A stretch of DNA of 14,627 nt from positions 1 to 14,627 of the forward strand of contig JAPLGH010000060.1 of assembly GCA_026390285.1 (NCBI GenBank), read 5' to 3'. Source of the DNA: Caldisericota bacterium (GTDB lineage Bacteria; Caldisericota; Caldisericia; Cryosericales; Cryosericaceae). Below, piece by piece: positions 1 to 6,352 of the stretch. Numbering within the stretch: the first letter of the stretch is position 1; the number at the start of each line of letters is the position of its first letter. Under the pieces are notes generated by a model. The model made no database searches and was not told the DNA's origin. It was given only the letters and a program-made list of their open reading frames with translations. The position numbers were made by a program, and so were the translations under genes.

Positions 1-5
1 CACGT

Positions 6-360
6 GGGGGTGCTGGGGTTCGACAGATACGTGAGGTGCAGGGTTGCAGGTAGAGGACGACAGTTGGCCTCTTTAAACATCTGTCACAAAAAAACAAGCC
101 AATAACAATTACGCTCTAGCTGCCTAAGCGCGGCTAGCGTTTCTCCGGGCCGTCCATCCCTGGGTCCGTCAGGGGCGCGTCTATAGGGGTCTCGAAGGCG
201 AGGGCCGTTCCCGTTCCTTGCCAGAGAGTACCAAACGGGAAATCGTGCAGAGCGGGGCGTCGACTCCCAGCCGAGCGCAAGGTACAACAGCCGACTAAAC
301 CTGTAGTAGCGCTGTGTTTAACGTATTTGGACGCGAGTTCAACTCTCGCCACCTCCACCA
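6..360 (+). ncRNA. ssrA: tmRNA (transfer-messenger RNA)
   Basis: Rescues stalled ribosomes by trans-translation, acting first as alanyl-tRNA and then as a short mRNA that tags the nascent peptide for proteolysis. The 5' end GGGGGTG (6-12) pairs with CACCTCC (351-357) to form the acceptor stem, and CCA is encoded at 358-360. The T arm is perfect: GCGAG and CTCGC around TTCAACT (333-349). The conserved 5' block TGGGGTTCGACAG follows the acceptor strand. Pseudoknot PK1 can be drawn: AGAGG (52-56) with CCTCT (68-72), and GACAG (59-63) with CTGTC (81-85). Twelve A-rich bases later comes the tag frame, which ends in ALAA and stop. The promoter lies outside the window to the left. The length is normal for a one-piece tmRNA. 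Confidence 0.97.
98..127 (+). other. tmRNA tag-peptide reading frame (ANNNYALAA, stop TAA)
   Basis: GCC at 98-100 is the likely resume codon, 12 nt after the end of PK1 with A at position -4, as in known tmRNAs. The encoded tag is ANNNYALAA followed by TAA at 125-127. The YALAA end is the classic signal read by ClpXP-type proteases. The frame is open further upstream (ACA AAA AAA CAA), but starting there would leave no spacer after PK1. Confidence 0.85.
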
Positions 361-375
361 CGAACAAAACAACCG

Positions 376-405
376 CCCGCCGGCACCCCAGCCGGTGGGT
401 TTTTT
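376..405 (+). terminator. Rho-independent terminator of ssrA
   Basis: CCCGCCGGC (376-384) and GCCGGTGGG (391-399) form a 9-bp stem with one G-U pair and a 6-base loop, followed by six T (400-405). It starts 15 bp after the ssrA CCA. A nearly identical block recurs at 2579-2602. Confidence 0.9.
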
Positions 406-461
406 CGTTGCTAGCCAGACAACCGTCCCCGGAAAGTGGTATCGTGACATGGATCACTATC

Positions 462-539
462 TACAACAGCCGACTAAACCTGTAGTAACGCTGTGTTAAA
501 CGCGTTTGAACGCGAATTCAACTCTCGGCACCTCCACCA
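462..539 (+). pseudogene. Decayed duplicate of the ssrA 3' end (probable att relic)
   Basis: These 78 bases match 283-360 of ssrA at 71 positions and end at exactly the same CCA. Upstream and downstream flanks are unrelated. The copy cannot fold as a T arm: the stem strands GCGAA and CTCGG no longer pair at either end, so it is not a functional RNA. Tyrosine-recombinase elements commonly integrate at the 3' end of ssrA, restore the gene, and leave a displaced copy of the 3' end at the far junction. Here only about 100 bp separates the copies, so most of the original element would have been lost. A simple local duplication cannot be excluded. Confidence 0.85.
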
Positions 540-546
540 AAGATCT

Positions 547-579
547 AGCAGCTCACGGGTGTTGAACCTGTAAGCTGCT
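547..579 (+). repeat. 33-bp imperfect palindrome overlapping a -35 box
   Basis: The 14-base arms are 547-560 and 566-579. They pair except for one C-A mismatch and one G-U, around the loop GTTGA. The -35 element TTGAAC (562-567) spans the loop and the start of the second arm. It could be an operator for the winged-helix protein encoded just downstream. Alternatively, as RNA it could act as a terminator hairpin for readthrough from the left, since TTTGCT follows. Confidence 0.6.
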
Positions 580-591
580 TTGCTGTATAAT
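562..591 (+). promoter_or_regulatory. Sigma-70 type promoter of the winged-helix gene
   Basis: TTGAAC (562-567), an 18-bp spacer and a perfect TATAAT (586-591). Transcription would begin near 598, which places a possible GTG start at 596 upstream of the transcript and favours the ATG at 635. Confidence 0.7.
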
Positions 592-634
592 TCGGGTGCA
601 GACTATTCATAAGCTCCGCATAGGGAGACACTGC

Positions 635-1828
635 ATGAATACGGGAAAGCTGGATTTGTTCTATTTTGGTGATATTGGCAAATACGATGCATTCAATCCT
701 GCACACGTTTGCGCGCAGGAATATGCAGCAGAGACGCTCTTTCTGATAGCTTCCTGTGCTCCCTATGAGCTTTCAAAAGCGGAAATCGCCCGGTTCCTGA
801 GAGTTGAACAGGAAACCATGGGACCCATTATTGACTCTTTACATAGAATCAAAGCCATCGAATGCAAAGATGATACATATAGGATTTGCTTTCCCGCATT
901 CCTCCGGGGTGATGTCCAACAAATGAAAGGCATATTGTCAAGTGCGCGCGATTCCATTGTAAGAACACTTGAACAGCTGAACAGTCAATTGGTGCCAATA
1001 GCGCAGCGGTTTAGATGCCACAAGCAGTTTAGTGTTGGTCGAATTCTGTATCATGTGATTTGTGACTCTGTATTTGACGACAGAGCGTTTGCCTACTTTG
1101 AGAAGGAGAAACTGCTATGCACTTCAAAACCACAACCGGGCAATCGCGATTATCTCATGATCGGATATGAAGCGTGTGAGGAAGTCGCACAGAGTAGTAA
1201 CTTACTGCTTTGCAGCAGCAACAACTATGCGTGCGACGGGATCCGTTTCAACAGCTTCGGTGATTCATGCGGTCGCAGAAAAGATATGTATCGCTTCACG
1301 CGCATCTTTGATTCGGAGCCCCATGAACTAGCGCAGTTTCTTGATAGGTCCGAGGATATTGGAGTGCTGCTGTCGTCTGATATGGAAAGTATTGCTTCCA
1401 AGTGCAGCAGCATGGTGAAAAGAATAGTCTCGAATGATGTGTACTGGATCGATCTAACCGATGATGCAGAAACAGCCTTGCTGCTCTCGGAATTGGGATA
1501 TGTCAGTGGCAGACAAGAGAATAACCACATATCAATAATGGTTCCTGTGTTCTATCAGGATGAGCAGCCGCTAATCACTGCAGTCGGTGACAGCGTCTTG
1601 CCTCAAATAGACAATGCTGTTAAGCGAGCATTCGATTCCTTTTCAATGTGCACTGGCGACTTTACGGCAGTCAAGCATATGGTCGATATTAAAGAAATCG
1701 GGAATGAATTGTGGCATCAGATTTTCGGATTTACAAACGAGCATTTGGCCAAAACAGGGTTTGTTGACAAGCCACAACATATTGATGGACAAGGCAGATT
1801 CTTTAGAAGCATCAGAATGGAATCGTAG
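635..1828 (+). CDS. Winged-helix protein of unknown function (397 aa)
   Basis: I do not recognise a named family. The N-terminal part looks like a winged helix-turn-helix: a helix at about residues 30-40, SKAEIARFL (47-55), a recognition-like helix at 58-72, and a wing ending in YRICFP. The remaining 300 residues form a soluble, cysteine-rich region with no membrane segment or enzyme motif that I can name; CTSKPQPGNRDY (162-173) and LLCSSNNY (191-198) look like conserved turns. The ATG at 635 follows AGGGAGA at good spacing and lies inside the predicted transcript, whereas an in-frame GTG at 596 does not. Base composition is clearly more A/T rich than the housekeeping genes further right, and the gene sits directly behind the ssrA relic. 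A transcription factor with a ligand- or partner-binding C-terminal domain is plausible; its function is unknown. Confidence 0.85.
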   Translation: MNTGKLDLFYFGDIGKYDAFNPAHVCAQEYAAETLFLIASCAPYELSKAEIARFLRVEQETMGPIIDSLHRIKAIECKDDTYRICFPAFLRGDVQQMKGILSSARDSIVRTLEQLNSQLVPIAQRFRCHKQFSVGRILYHVICDSVFDDRAFAYFEKEKLLCTSKPQPGNRDYLMIGYEACEEVAQSSNLLLCSSNNYACDGIRFNSFGDSCGRRKDMYRFTRIFDSEPHELAQFLDRSEDIGVLLSSDMESIASKCSSMVKRIVSNDVYWIDLTDDAETALLLSELGYVSGRQENNHISIMVPVFYQDEQPLITAVGDSVLPQIDNAVKRAFDSFSMCTGDFTAVKHMVDIKEIGNELWHQIFGFTNEHLAKTGFVDKPQHIDGQGRFFRSIRMES

Positions 1829-1949
1829 AATAATGTGGATCATGAGTGCGATCTCCACACACCTATTCTGCCAACACTAAGCAACGAGCAAAAACAGCTC
1901 GCCGACGGAGGCCACACCGTTGACTGAAGATGCAGCAACTTCCGCTTTG

Positions 1950-1958
1950 TGATATAGT
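1950..1958 (+). promoter_or_regulatory. Possible extended -10 promoter of the diamine acetyltransferase
   Basis: TGATATAGT gives an extended -10 (TG-N-TATAGT). No good -35 lies at the right distance. Transcription from near 1965 would leave a leader of about 70 nt before the ATG at 2035 and would exclude the ATG at 1930. Confidence 0.4.
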
Positions 1959-2034
1959 AAGCAGCGACGGCTGCAGAGTCTCTACGTGCCCTGAATCCAA
2001 GAAAATGCAGACGTTGAGAAGGAAAACATCCGCA

Positions 2035-2514
2035 ATGGACGATTTCAACATCAGCTATGCTGTCAAGGAAGACAACCACCAGATCTTTGCCTTCATCAAG
2101 GAATTGGCTGACCATGAGAAGATATCGGATGAATATGTCGTCAGCGAGGAAGTATTGTTCGATTCTCTCTTTGTGAAAAAGAGTGCAGATGTGCTGATTG
2201 GCGAAGTAGATGACAGGCCAATAGGATATGCGCTGTTCTTCGGCAACTTTCCGACCTCTCTGGGGAAGGCGGGAATCTACATTGAAGACGTCTTCATGAA
2301 ACCGGAATACCGGGGGCACGAGTATGGAAGGCAGTTCTTCAAGTACATTGCGGCGATCGCCGCCAGCAGGAATTGTTCGAGGATCGAATGGATCTGCCTG
2401 GATTGGAACGGGCCCGCCAAGAAGTTCTATGAGAGTCTGGGCGCTGTGCCGAGAGAAGGATGGCTGGTCTACAGATTGGGAGAAGATCGTATCAGACAAC
2501 TGGCACAGGAATAG
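2035..2514 (+). CDS. GNAT acetyltransferase, spermidine/diamine N-acetyltransferase-like
   Basis: Transfers acetyl from acetyl-CoA to a primary amine, probably a polyamine or diamine. The 159-residue length fits the family. Residues 80-92 (GIYIEDVFMKPEY) and 121-137 (CLDWNGPAKKFYESLGA) closely follow the pattern of SAT-type enzymes, including the LDWN..A..FY..LGA signature. The acetyl-CoA loop is RGHEYG (93-98); the middle Gly of the common RGxGxG form is Glu here, a mild oddity. The start is the ATG at 2035, about 11 bp after GAGAAGGA. In-frame upstream starts at 1930 and 2005 lack a ribosome site and would add an atypical N-terminal extension. The gene is followed by a strong hairpin and is probably monocistronic. 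The exact substrate cannot be read from sequence. Confidence 0.88.
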   Translation: MDDFNISYAVKEDNHQIFAFIKELADHEKISDEYVVSEEVLFDSLFVKKSADVLIGEVDDRPIGYALFFGNFPTSLGKAGIYIEDVFMKPEYRGHEYGRQFFKYIAAIAASRNCSRIEWICLDWNGPAKKFYESLGAVPREGWLVYRLGEDRIRQLAQE

Positions 2515-2578
2515 AAACTGTATGCTCCTGCCCAATTGGTTATCACCGGCACCTCTTTCGCTTGAACAGAACAATCCG

Positions 2579-2606
2579 CCCGCCGGCACCCCAGCCGGCG
2601 GGCTTC
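2579..2606 (+). terminator. Terminator hairpin after the diamine acetyltransferase
   Basis: CCCGCCGGC (2579-2587) and GCCGGCGGG (2594-2602) form a perfect 9-bp stem with a 6-base loop, followed by the weak T-rich tail CTTCTGC. The block of about 38 bp starting at 2566 is nearly identical to the one behind ssrA. Confidence 0.75.
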
Positions 2607-2661
2607 TGCATTGACCGCCACGATCGGCTGCCCCTTCTAGCATAGTCATGCCGTACCCCCG

Positions 2662-2670
2662 TGATATACT
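2662..2670 (+). promoter_or_regulatory. Extended -10 promoter of the NTF2-like gene
   Basis: TGATATACT is a TG-N-TATACT extended -10 with no obvious -35. Transcription would begin near 2677, downstream of the ATG at 2648, and this supports the GTG start at 2729. Confidence 0.5.
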
Positions 2671-2728
2671 CGTGCTGTACCGGACGGGAGCAGAAGGCTG
2701 GGCCCGGGAAAAAGTGGAGGCGACGATC

Positions 2729-3109
2729 GTGGAACTCAAAGAGCTGATCACCGGGTTGTGGAACGCAATGGACAGGCGGCGATGGCACGAGATCGCTGAC
2801 TACTTCTGCAGTGACGCCGCCATTTTCTGGCACAATACGAATGAACGGTTCACGGTTCCGGAATTCGTTGAGGTCAACAGCAGTTATCCCGGGCGGTGGA
2901 CGATTCAGGTCGAACGGCTCGAGGACATCGGTGATCTTGTCGTTTCCGTGGTAGACGTGGCGTCGGTGGAAGGCGGCCAGTCCTGCCATGGCGTGTCGTT
3001 CTTTGAGCTTGAGGGTGGAAGGATCAGGACGTTGCATGAATATTGGGGCGATGACGGCAAGCCGCCCCAATGGAGGATCGACACTAAGATTGGAGCGGAC
3101 ATCTCCTGA
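2729..3109 (+). CDS. NTF2-like / SnoaL-like domain protein (126 aa)
   Basis: A small single-domain cone-shaped alpha+beta protein of the NTF2-like superfamily. The pattern is typical: an N-terminal helix with LWNAMDRRRWHEIADYF, then a short segment with the F.H-type loop, and C-terminal strands with GVSFFELEGGRIRTLHEYWG and a terminal P.W. Members are often uncharacterised, and some are small isomerases or hydrolases; the substrate is unknown. I chose GTG at 2729 because GGAGG (2716-2720) lies 8 bp upstream and because family members begin just before the first helix. An ATG at 2648 would add 27 residues with no family counterpart and lies upstream of the predicted promoter. The gene converges on the GNAT gene that ends at 3141. 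Confidence 0.82.
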   Translation: MELKELITGLWNAMDRRRWHEIADYFCSDAAIFWHNTNERFTVPEFVEVNSSYPGRWTIQVERLEDIGDLVVSVVDVASVEGGQSCHGVSFFELEGGRIRTLHEYWGDDGKPPQWRIDTKIGADIS

Positions 3110-3140
3110 AACCAAGCCCTGGAGGCCCTGGGGTCAAGTG

Positions 3141-3689
3141 TTAACTTTCGCCGGCCACGCCCGATGAGCCACTTGGTGTTGTCCGGCAGGCGCTTCTGAA
3201 GGTGTCAGGAGTGATTTCCAGATACGTCGGTCCCGCTGGAAGATACTCCGGCCTTGGCTTGCTGACGAACCCGAGCTTTGCATAGAGTTTCCATGCCTTC
3301 TTGTTGTCTGGATGAGGGTCAACATAGGCCTTCGTAGTCAGGTGGTTGCGGAATACCTGATCAATTGAATAACTCAAAGCATACGCAGCGATTCCGTGGC
3401 CGTGTGCTTCCGGGAGGAGCTTGATATCCAGTACCGCCAGATCATGTTCAGGGTCGACCTCATAGAACGTCTCGCCGCAATACCCGATATCTTCAGCGTA
3501 GATACTGTAATGCCTGCGGAAGATATCCTGATTGACCCAATTCAACCATTTCTGGAGGCGCTCCAGCGTGACGTCCAGACCCTTCGGAAAGCCGACATAG
3601 AACATCACGTCGCCATCGTTCCATAGCTTCATGATATTCGGCAAGTCTGATTGATCCGTTTCTTTGATTGTGATCTTGCCCGTGTACAT
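3141..3689 (-). CDS. GNAT family N-acetyltransferase (182 aa)
   Basis: Acetyl-CoA dependent acyltransferase of unknown substrate. The order of elements is standard: an N-terminal strand-helix (ITIKETDQSDLPNIMKLW), central strands with YCGETFYEVDPEHDLAVLDIKLLPEA, the CoA-binding loop AHGHGIA (95-101), and a C-terminal DNKKAWKLYAKLGF (128-141) that is the common alpha4-beta6 signature. About 40 residues follow the domain, more than usual. The start is the ATG at 3689, with GGGAGG six bases upstream; an in-frame ATG 30 bp earlier lies ahead of that site. It lies 53 bp downstream of the HD-domain gene on the same strand and may be co-transcribed with it. Confidence 0.88.
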   Translation of the reverse strand: MYTGKITIKETDQSDLPNIMKLWNDGDVMFYVGFPKGLDVTLERLQKWLNWVNQDIFRRHYSIYAEDIGYCGETFYEVDPEHDLAVLDIKLLPEAHGHGIAAYALSYSIDQVFRNHLTTKAYVDPHPDNKKAWKLYAKLGFVSKPRPEYLPAGPTYLEITPDTFRSACRTTPSGSSGVAGES

Positions 3690-3742
3690 TGAACCCTCCC
3701 GTCTTGTCCGACGCCACATCCAGAAATGGCCGAGCGATCAGA

Positions 3743-4312
3743 TCAGAGTTCTCCCTTCAGGCCGATAGCCTCGGCCACTTCCCTCATGCCGAGAATGGTT
3801 TCTGTGATGACATAGCCCAAGTCCATATTCAACATTGCAGCGCCCTTCTCGATGACCTCCCTGTTCACGCCCGCGGCAAACCTGCGGTCCTTGTACTTCT
3901 TCATAACGGACTTCAGTTCCAAGTCCAGGACGCTTTTTGACGGTCTCATGATCGCGCACGCATTGATGAGACCCGTCAGCTCGTCGATGGTGAACAGAAC
4001 CTTCTCCATGACATGTTCCGGCTTCACGTTGGAGCACAGCTCGTACCCATGGCTCTGGATCGCGTGAATGTACTCCTCGTCGATGCCAGCCTCCTGCAAG
4101 ATCTCCCTCGCCTTGATGCAGTGCTGTTCCGGGAACATCTGATAGTCGATATCATGCATCAGGCCTACAGCTCCCCACTTCTCCTCATCCTCGCCCAGCA
4201 GGCGCGCGAAATGCCGCATCACGCCTTCGACTGCCAAACCATGGGTAATGAGGGCGGGAGAGTCGTTGTACTTGCACAACAGTTCGTACGCTTCAGTTCT
4301 GGTTGGTTTCAC
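3743..4312 (-). CDS. HD-domain phosphohydrolase-like protein (189 aa)
   Basis: A metal-dependent hydrolase of the HD superfamily. The four-part metal signature is visible: His24 (SPALITHGLAVEGVM), His53-Asp54 (VGLMHDIDY), His88 (IQSHGY) and Asp110 (FTIDELTGLI). The arrangement matches a stand-alone HD family common in Firmicutes and relatives, whose substrate is mostly unknown. The start is GTG at 4310-4312 with AGGAGG 10 bp upstream. No other start fits. It is preceded by 70 bp with no clear promoter after the 95-residue gene, and could be read with that gene and with the downstream GNAT gene as a three-gene unit. Confidence 0.88.
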   Translation of the reverse strand: MKPTRTEAYELLCKYNDSPALITHGLAVEGVMRHFARLLGEDEEKWGAVGLMHDIDYQMFPEQHCIKAREILQEAGIDEEYIHAIQSHGYELCSNVKPEHVMEKVLFTIDELTGLINACAIMRPSKSVLDLELKSVMKKYKDRRFAAGVNREVIEKGAAMLNMDLGYVITETILGMREVAEAIGLKGEL

Positions 4313-4382
4313 GGTCGCAGTACCTCCTGTTCAGATTCAAGATGTTACAAGAATGGGAGCTGTCCCCTGTTGCAGGCGCCCC

Positions 4383-4670
4383 TCACCAGGTCAGCCACCT
4401 TGCAAAACTATGCCTGAAATTTTCGGCAGCAGCCTGGTCCAGATAATACCTTTCACCGGGACACGCCCGCAGGACGCCATATCGTGATAGTTTGTGAACG
4501 ACCAGCCAGCCTGAACCAAATGCACCGAATCGTACGAAAGGGTTGATCAGGCTGTCAATTTCGTCCAAGGGGAGCGCGGTCTCCGGACTTACGACACCCC
4601 GTTCTTCAAGCACGTTCAGGTACGAGCTCTGCAAGGAATAGAACCCGGACCCATTGGTCGAATACGCCAT
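4383..4670 (-). CDS. Hypothetical protein, 95 aa, possible small winged-helix
   Basis: I do not recognise a family. The ATG at 4670 follows GGAGGT at ideal spacing and a predicted extended -10, so it is likely a real gene; an in-frame start 39 bp upstream has no such support. The protein has two parts. An N-terminal helix (SLQSSYLNVLEERGVVSP) is followed by a segment (LVVHKLSRYGVLRACPGERYYLDQ, about residues 58-81) with the helix-turn-strand look of a minimal winged helix and a terminal RYYLD wing. There is no signal peptide or membrane segment. It is divergent from the seven-helix membrane protein gene. Confidence 0.65.
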   Translation of the reverse strand: MAYSTNGSGFYSLQSSYLNVLEERGVVSPETALPLDEIDSLINPFVRFGAFGSGWLVVHKLSRYGVLRACPGERYYLDQAAAENFRHSFARWLTW

Positions 4671-4699
4671 TTCTGACCTCCGTGAGTGTGATCCTCCAT

Positions 4700-4708
4700 A
4701 CTGTAGCA
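4700..4708 (-). promoter_or_regulatory. Extended -10 promoter for the 95-aa gene
   Basis: On the minus strand the sequence reads TGCTACAGT, an extended -10 (TG-N-TACAGT) about 30 bp upstream of the ATG at 4670. No good -35 is seen. Confidence 0.4.
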
Positions 4709-4744
4709 CAAACCAGAGTGGAGCGCAGCAGACGCGGGCGCGCC

Positions 4745-4772
4745 TTGTGTTTGTCGGCCAGCACAGTATACT
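4745..4772 (+). promoter_or_regulatory. Promoter of the seven-helix membrane protein gene
   Basis: TTGTGT (4745-4750), a 16-bp spacer and TATACT (4767-4772). The predicted start near 4779 leaves a leader of about 32 nt with AGGAGGAAGGAA directly before the ATG at 4811. Confidence 0.5.
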
Positions 4773-4810
4773 TGCGTCTCCAACATAGAAAACGCACCAG
4801 GAGGAAGGAA

Positions 4811-5722
4811 ATGCCTGAAGCGCTTCGTCAAGGAATCGAAATGTGGTTTGACATCAGCTATCTTATCATCGTCTGGATCAAGGTCGCACTTATGTTCATG
4901 CACCGTGGACGAGTGGCGAGCAGGAACCGGGCGGTGGCCACGCGCGTTCTCTGGGCGTTCGTTCTGCTGGGCCTGGGAGACGCAGGGCATGTCGGGTCCC
5001 GCGTGTTCGCCTACCTGAACGGCGGGCTGGAGCAGCACACGACCCTCGTGGGGATCGGTGCGCTTGCGACGGCCGTCACCGTGACCATTTTCTACATGGT
5101 CACGCTGGACGCATGGCGCGTGCGCTATGACAGGGAGCTGGGATGGTTTGGATGGCTGCTTATGGTCACAGGTGTTCTGCGCCTGGGACTTATGATGCCT
5201 GCGGTCAATCAGTGGACCAGCGTTGTCCCCCCGATGCCGTGGGGCATCATCCGCAACATACCACTCATGATTCAAGGACTAGGTCTCGCCTGGCTACTGT
5301 TCCGTGATTCGGGCAGAGCAGTCGATCGCCCGTTCCGCGCCGTCGCGTGGATGATCCTCGTGTCGTATGCCTGCTACATCCCAGTCATTCTGTTTGCTCC
5401 CACGTACCCACTGCTCGGCATGTTGATGATCCCCAAGACATGCGCATACCTGGCCGTCGCTTTCATCGCGTACAACGCGTTGTTCACGGGAAAACACCGA
5501 AAGAGGAGATTGGGGTCTGTCGTAACTGCGCCTTTTGTAAAATGTGTAGACCCGACCCCGTCAGGGAAGAGCGATGTCCGTGATGACCAGCGCGTGATCG
5601 CTGCCGGCACGGACGGCTTCTTCGTACAGGTAGCGGACGTCCACGACACTAATACCAAGGGAGACGCGGATGCTGTCATAGCGACAGCGCAGGTATTTCC
5701 CTTTTCGCCCACGGTGATATGA
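4811..5722 (+). CDS. Seven-helix membrane protein of unknown function
   Basis: Seven hydrophobic segments lie at roughly residues 12-30, 46-65, 78-98, 112-132, 147-166, 176-197 and 202-223. The first begins WFDISYLIIVWIKVAL, and the second contains LGLGDAGHVGSRVF, whose Asp, His and Arg are unusual for a membrane segment and could be functional. The last helix ends at NALFTGKHRKRR, a basic cytoplasmic end. I do not recognise a family. ATG 4811 has a strong ribosome site immediately before it; an in-frame ATG at 4682 does not. The last 55-60 residues have no hydrophobic character and run antisense through the convergent nuclease-fold gene, starting inside an inverted repeat (5512-5559), so the true ancestral end was probably near 5510. 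Confidence 0.8.
   Translation: MPEALRQGIEMWFDISYLIIVWIKVALMFMHRGRVASRNRAVATRVLWAFVLLGLGDAGHVGSRVFAYLNGGLEQHTTLVGIGALATAVTVTIFYMVTLDAWRVRYDRELGWFGWLLMVTGVLRLGLMMPAVNQWTSVVPPMPWGIIRNIPLMIQGLGLAWLLFRDSGRAVDRPFRAVAWMILVSYACYIPVILFAPTYPLLGMLMIPKTCAYLAVAFIAYNALFTGKHRKRRLGSVVTAPFVKCVDPTPSGKSDVRDDQRVIAAGTDGFFVQVADVHDTNTKGDADAVIATAQVFPFSPTVI
5512..5559. repeat. Short inverted repeat at the convergent gene junction
   Basis: GGGGTCT (5512-5518) is matched by AGACCC (5548-5553) and again by GACCCC (5554-5559). The spacer of about 30 bp contains CCTTTTGTAAAATG. The repeat sits between the last helix codons of the membrane protein and the stop codon of the nuclease-fold gene. It resembles small REP- or MITE-like palindromes whose ends read GGGGTC/GACCCC. 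A weak bidirectional terminator is the alternative. No target duplication is visible. Confidence 0.45.
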
Positions 5723-6346
5723 GTCGGCAAGGGGTCCATTCGGGTAGTACCGAACCCGGCGCCTGAGTTCTATGGGATGATCGACGTACCACAAGCGCAG
5801 GACGTCCGAGGTCCGCGCCCCTGCGCCGAGCACCAGTGCCTCGCCGTCGGTCCACCATCTGCTCTGGTCGATGTTGGGGTGGTCCACGCGCGGTCCGTTG
5901 GCGTCCATGCCCAGCACTAGGGGGGTAGGAACGGCGCTCAGCCATGCTGCCAGGGTGCTAAGGCAGGCGGGGCGCTCCTTTCTGCCCAGGCCGGTATTGG
6001 TCGGGGCGTAGCAGGAGAGGAGGGTCAATGTGGCCTCTCCGTGAGAGGCGGTGACGGCAAGCGAACGACTGGAGAACAGCGGGACAGGCGCCGCCGTTCC
6101 CAGTATCCACTCATTTGTAGACGCTATCAAGCATCCACCCCTGCGGGAGATGGACCGGGAAGCAATGGGGAGCGACCACGTGTCGGTGACGTGACCCCAC
6201 AGGCGGCTGTCCACGACAGCACGCACGGCGGACGGTCCCACGTCCTGCAGGAGCAGGATGTCGGCGTGCTGGTCTGCCAGCAGGCCAAGCTGATCGACCG
6301 GTTGGGGCATGCCGCGCACGTTCCAGCTTGCGATTCGAAGTCTCAT
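5561..6346 (-). CDS. Endonuclease/exonuclease/phosphatase-fold protein (261 aa)
   Basis: A member of the EEP superfamily, metal-dependent enzymes that cleave phosphodiester bonds in DNA, RNA, lipids or nucleotides. Motifs appear in order: IASWNVRGM (5-13), LLLQDV (31-36), LSCYAPTN, LVLGMDANGPRVD (the GDxN motif), RYDSIRVS (like the RIDYI motif) and GSDHALV near the C-terminus (SDH motif). The Glu that normally follows Gln in the second motif and binds metal is Asp here (QDV), a conservative change that may lower or alter activity. The start is ATG 6346, matching the usual beginning of the fold. No ribosome site precedes it, but a TATACT box lies 6 bp upstream, so the transcript may be leaderless. 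The upstream in-frame extension runs antisense to pepC and is not real. Confidence 0.85.
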   Translation of the reverse strand: MRLRIASWNVRGMPQPVDQLGLLADQHADILLLQDVGPSAVRAVVDSRLWGHVTDTWSLPIASRSISRRGGCLIASTNEWILGTAAPVPLFSSRSLAVTASHGEATLTLLSCYAPTNTGLGRKERPACLSTLAAWLSAVPTPLVLGMDANGPRVDHPNIDQSRWWTDGEALVLGAGARTSDVLRLWYVDHPIELRRRVRYYPNGPLADSYHRGRKGKYLRCRYDSIRVSLGISVVDVRYLYEEAVRAGSDHALVITDIALP

Positions 6347-6352
6347 GTGTGT

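Noticed and set aside
86..97. ACA at 86-88 as the tmRNA resume codon, giving a longer tag
   Set aside because: PK1 ends at 85, and known tmRNAs need a spacer of roughly a dozen bases before the resume codon. GCC at 98 fits that spacing and encodes the usual Ala.
596..634. GTG at 596 as the start of the winged-helix gene
   Set aside because: It lies before the predicted transcription start near 598 and has no ribosome site; ATG 635 has AGGGAGA.
1840..2751. 303-codon open frame on the - strand
   Set aside because: Antisense to the diamine acetyltransferase, with no recognisable motif and crossing a terminator hairpin.
3110..3140. CCCTGG repeats as a bidirectional terminator between convergent genes
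   Set aside because: The units are direct repeats (CCCTGG twice) and do not form a stem.
4330..4385. GGGGACAGCTCCC as a terminator between the 95-aa gene and the HD gene on the - strand
   Set aside because: The stem is only four to five pairs and no T run follows; it is too weak to call.
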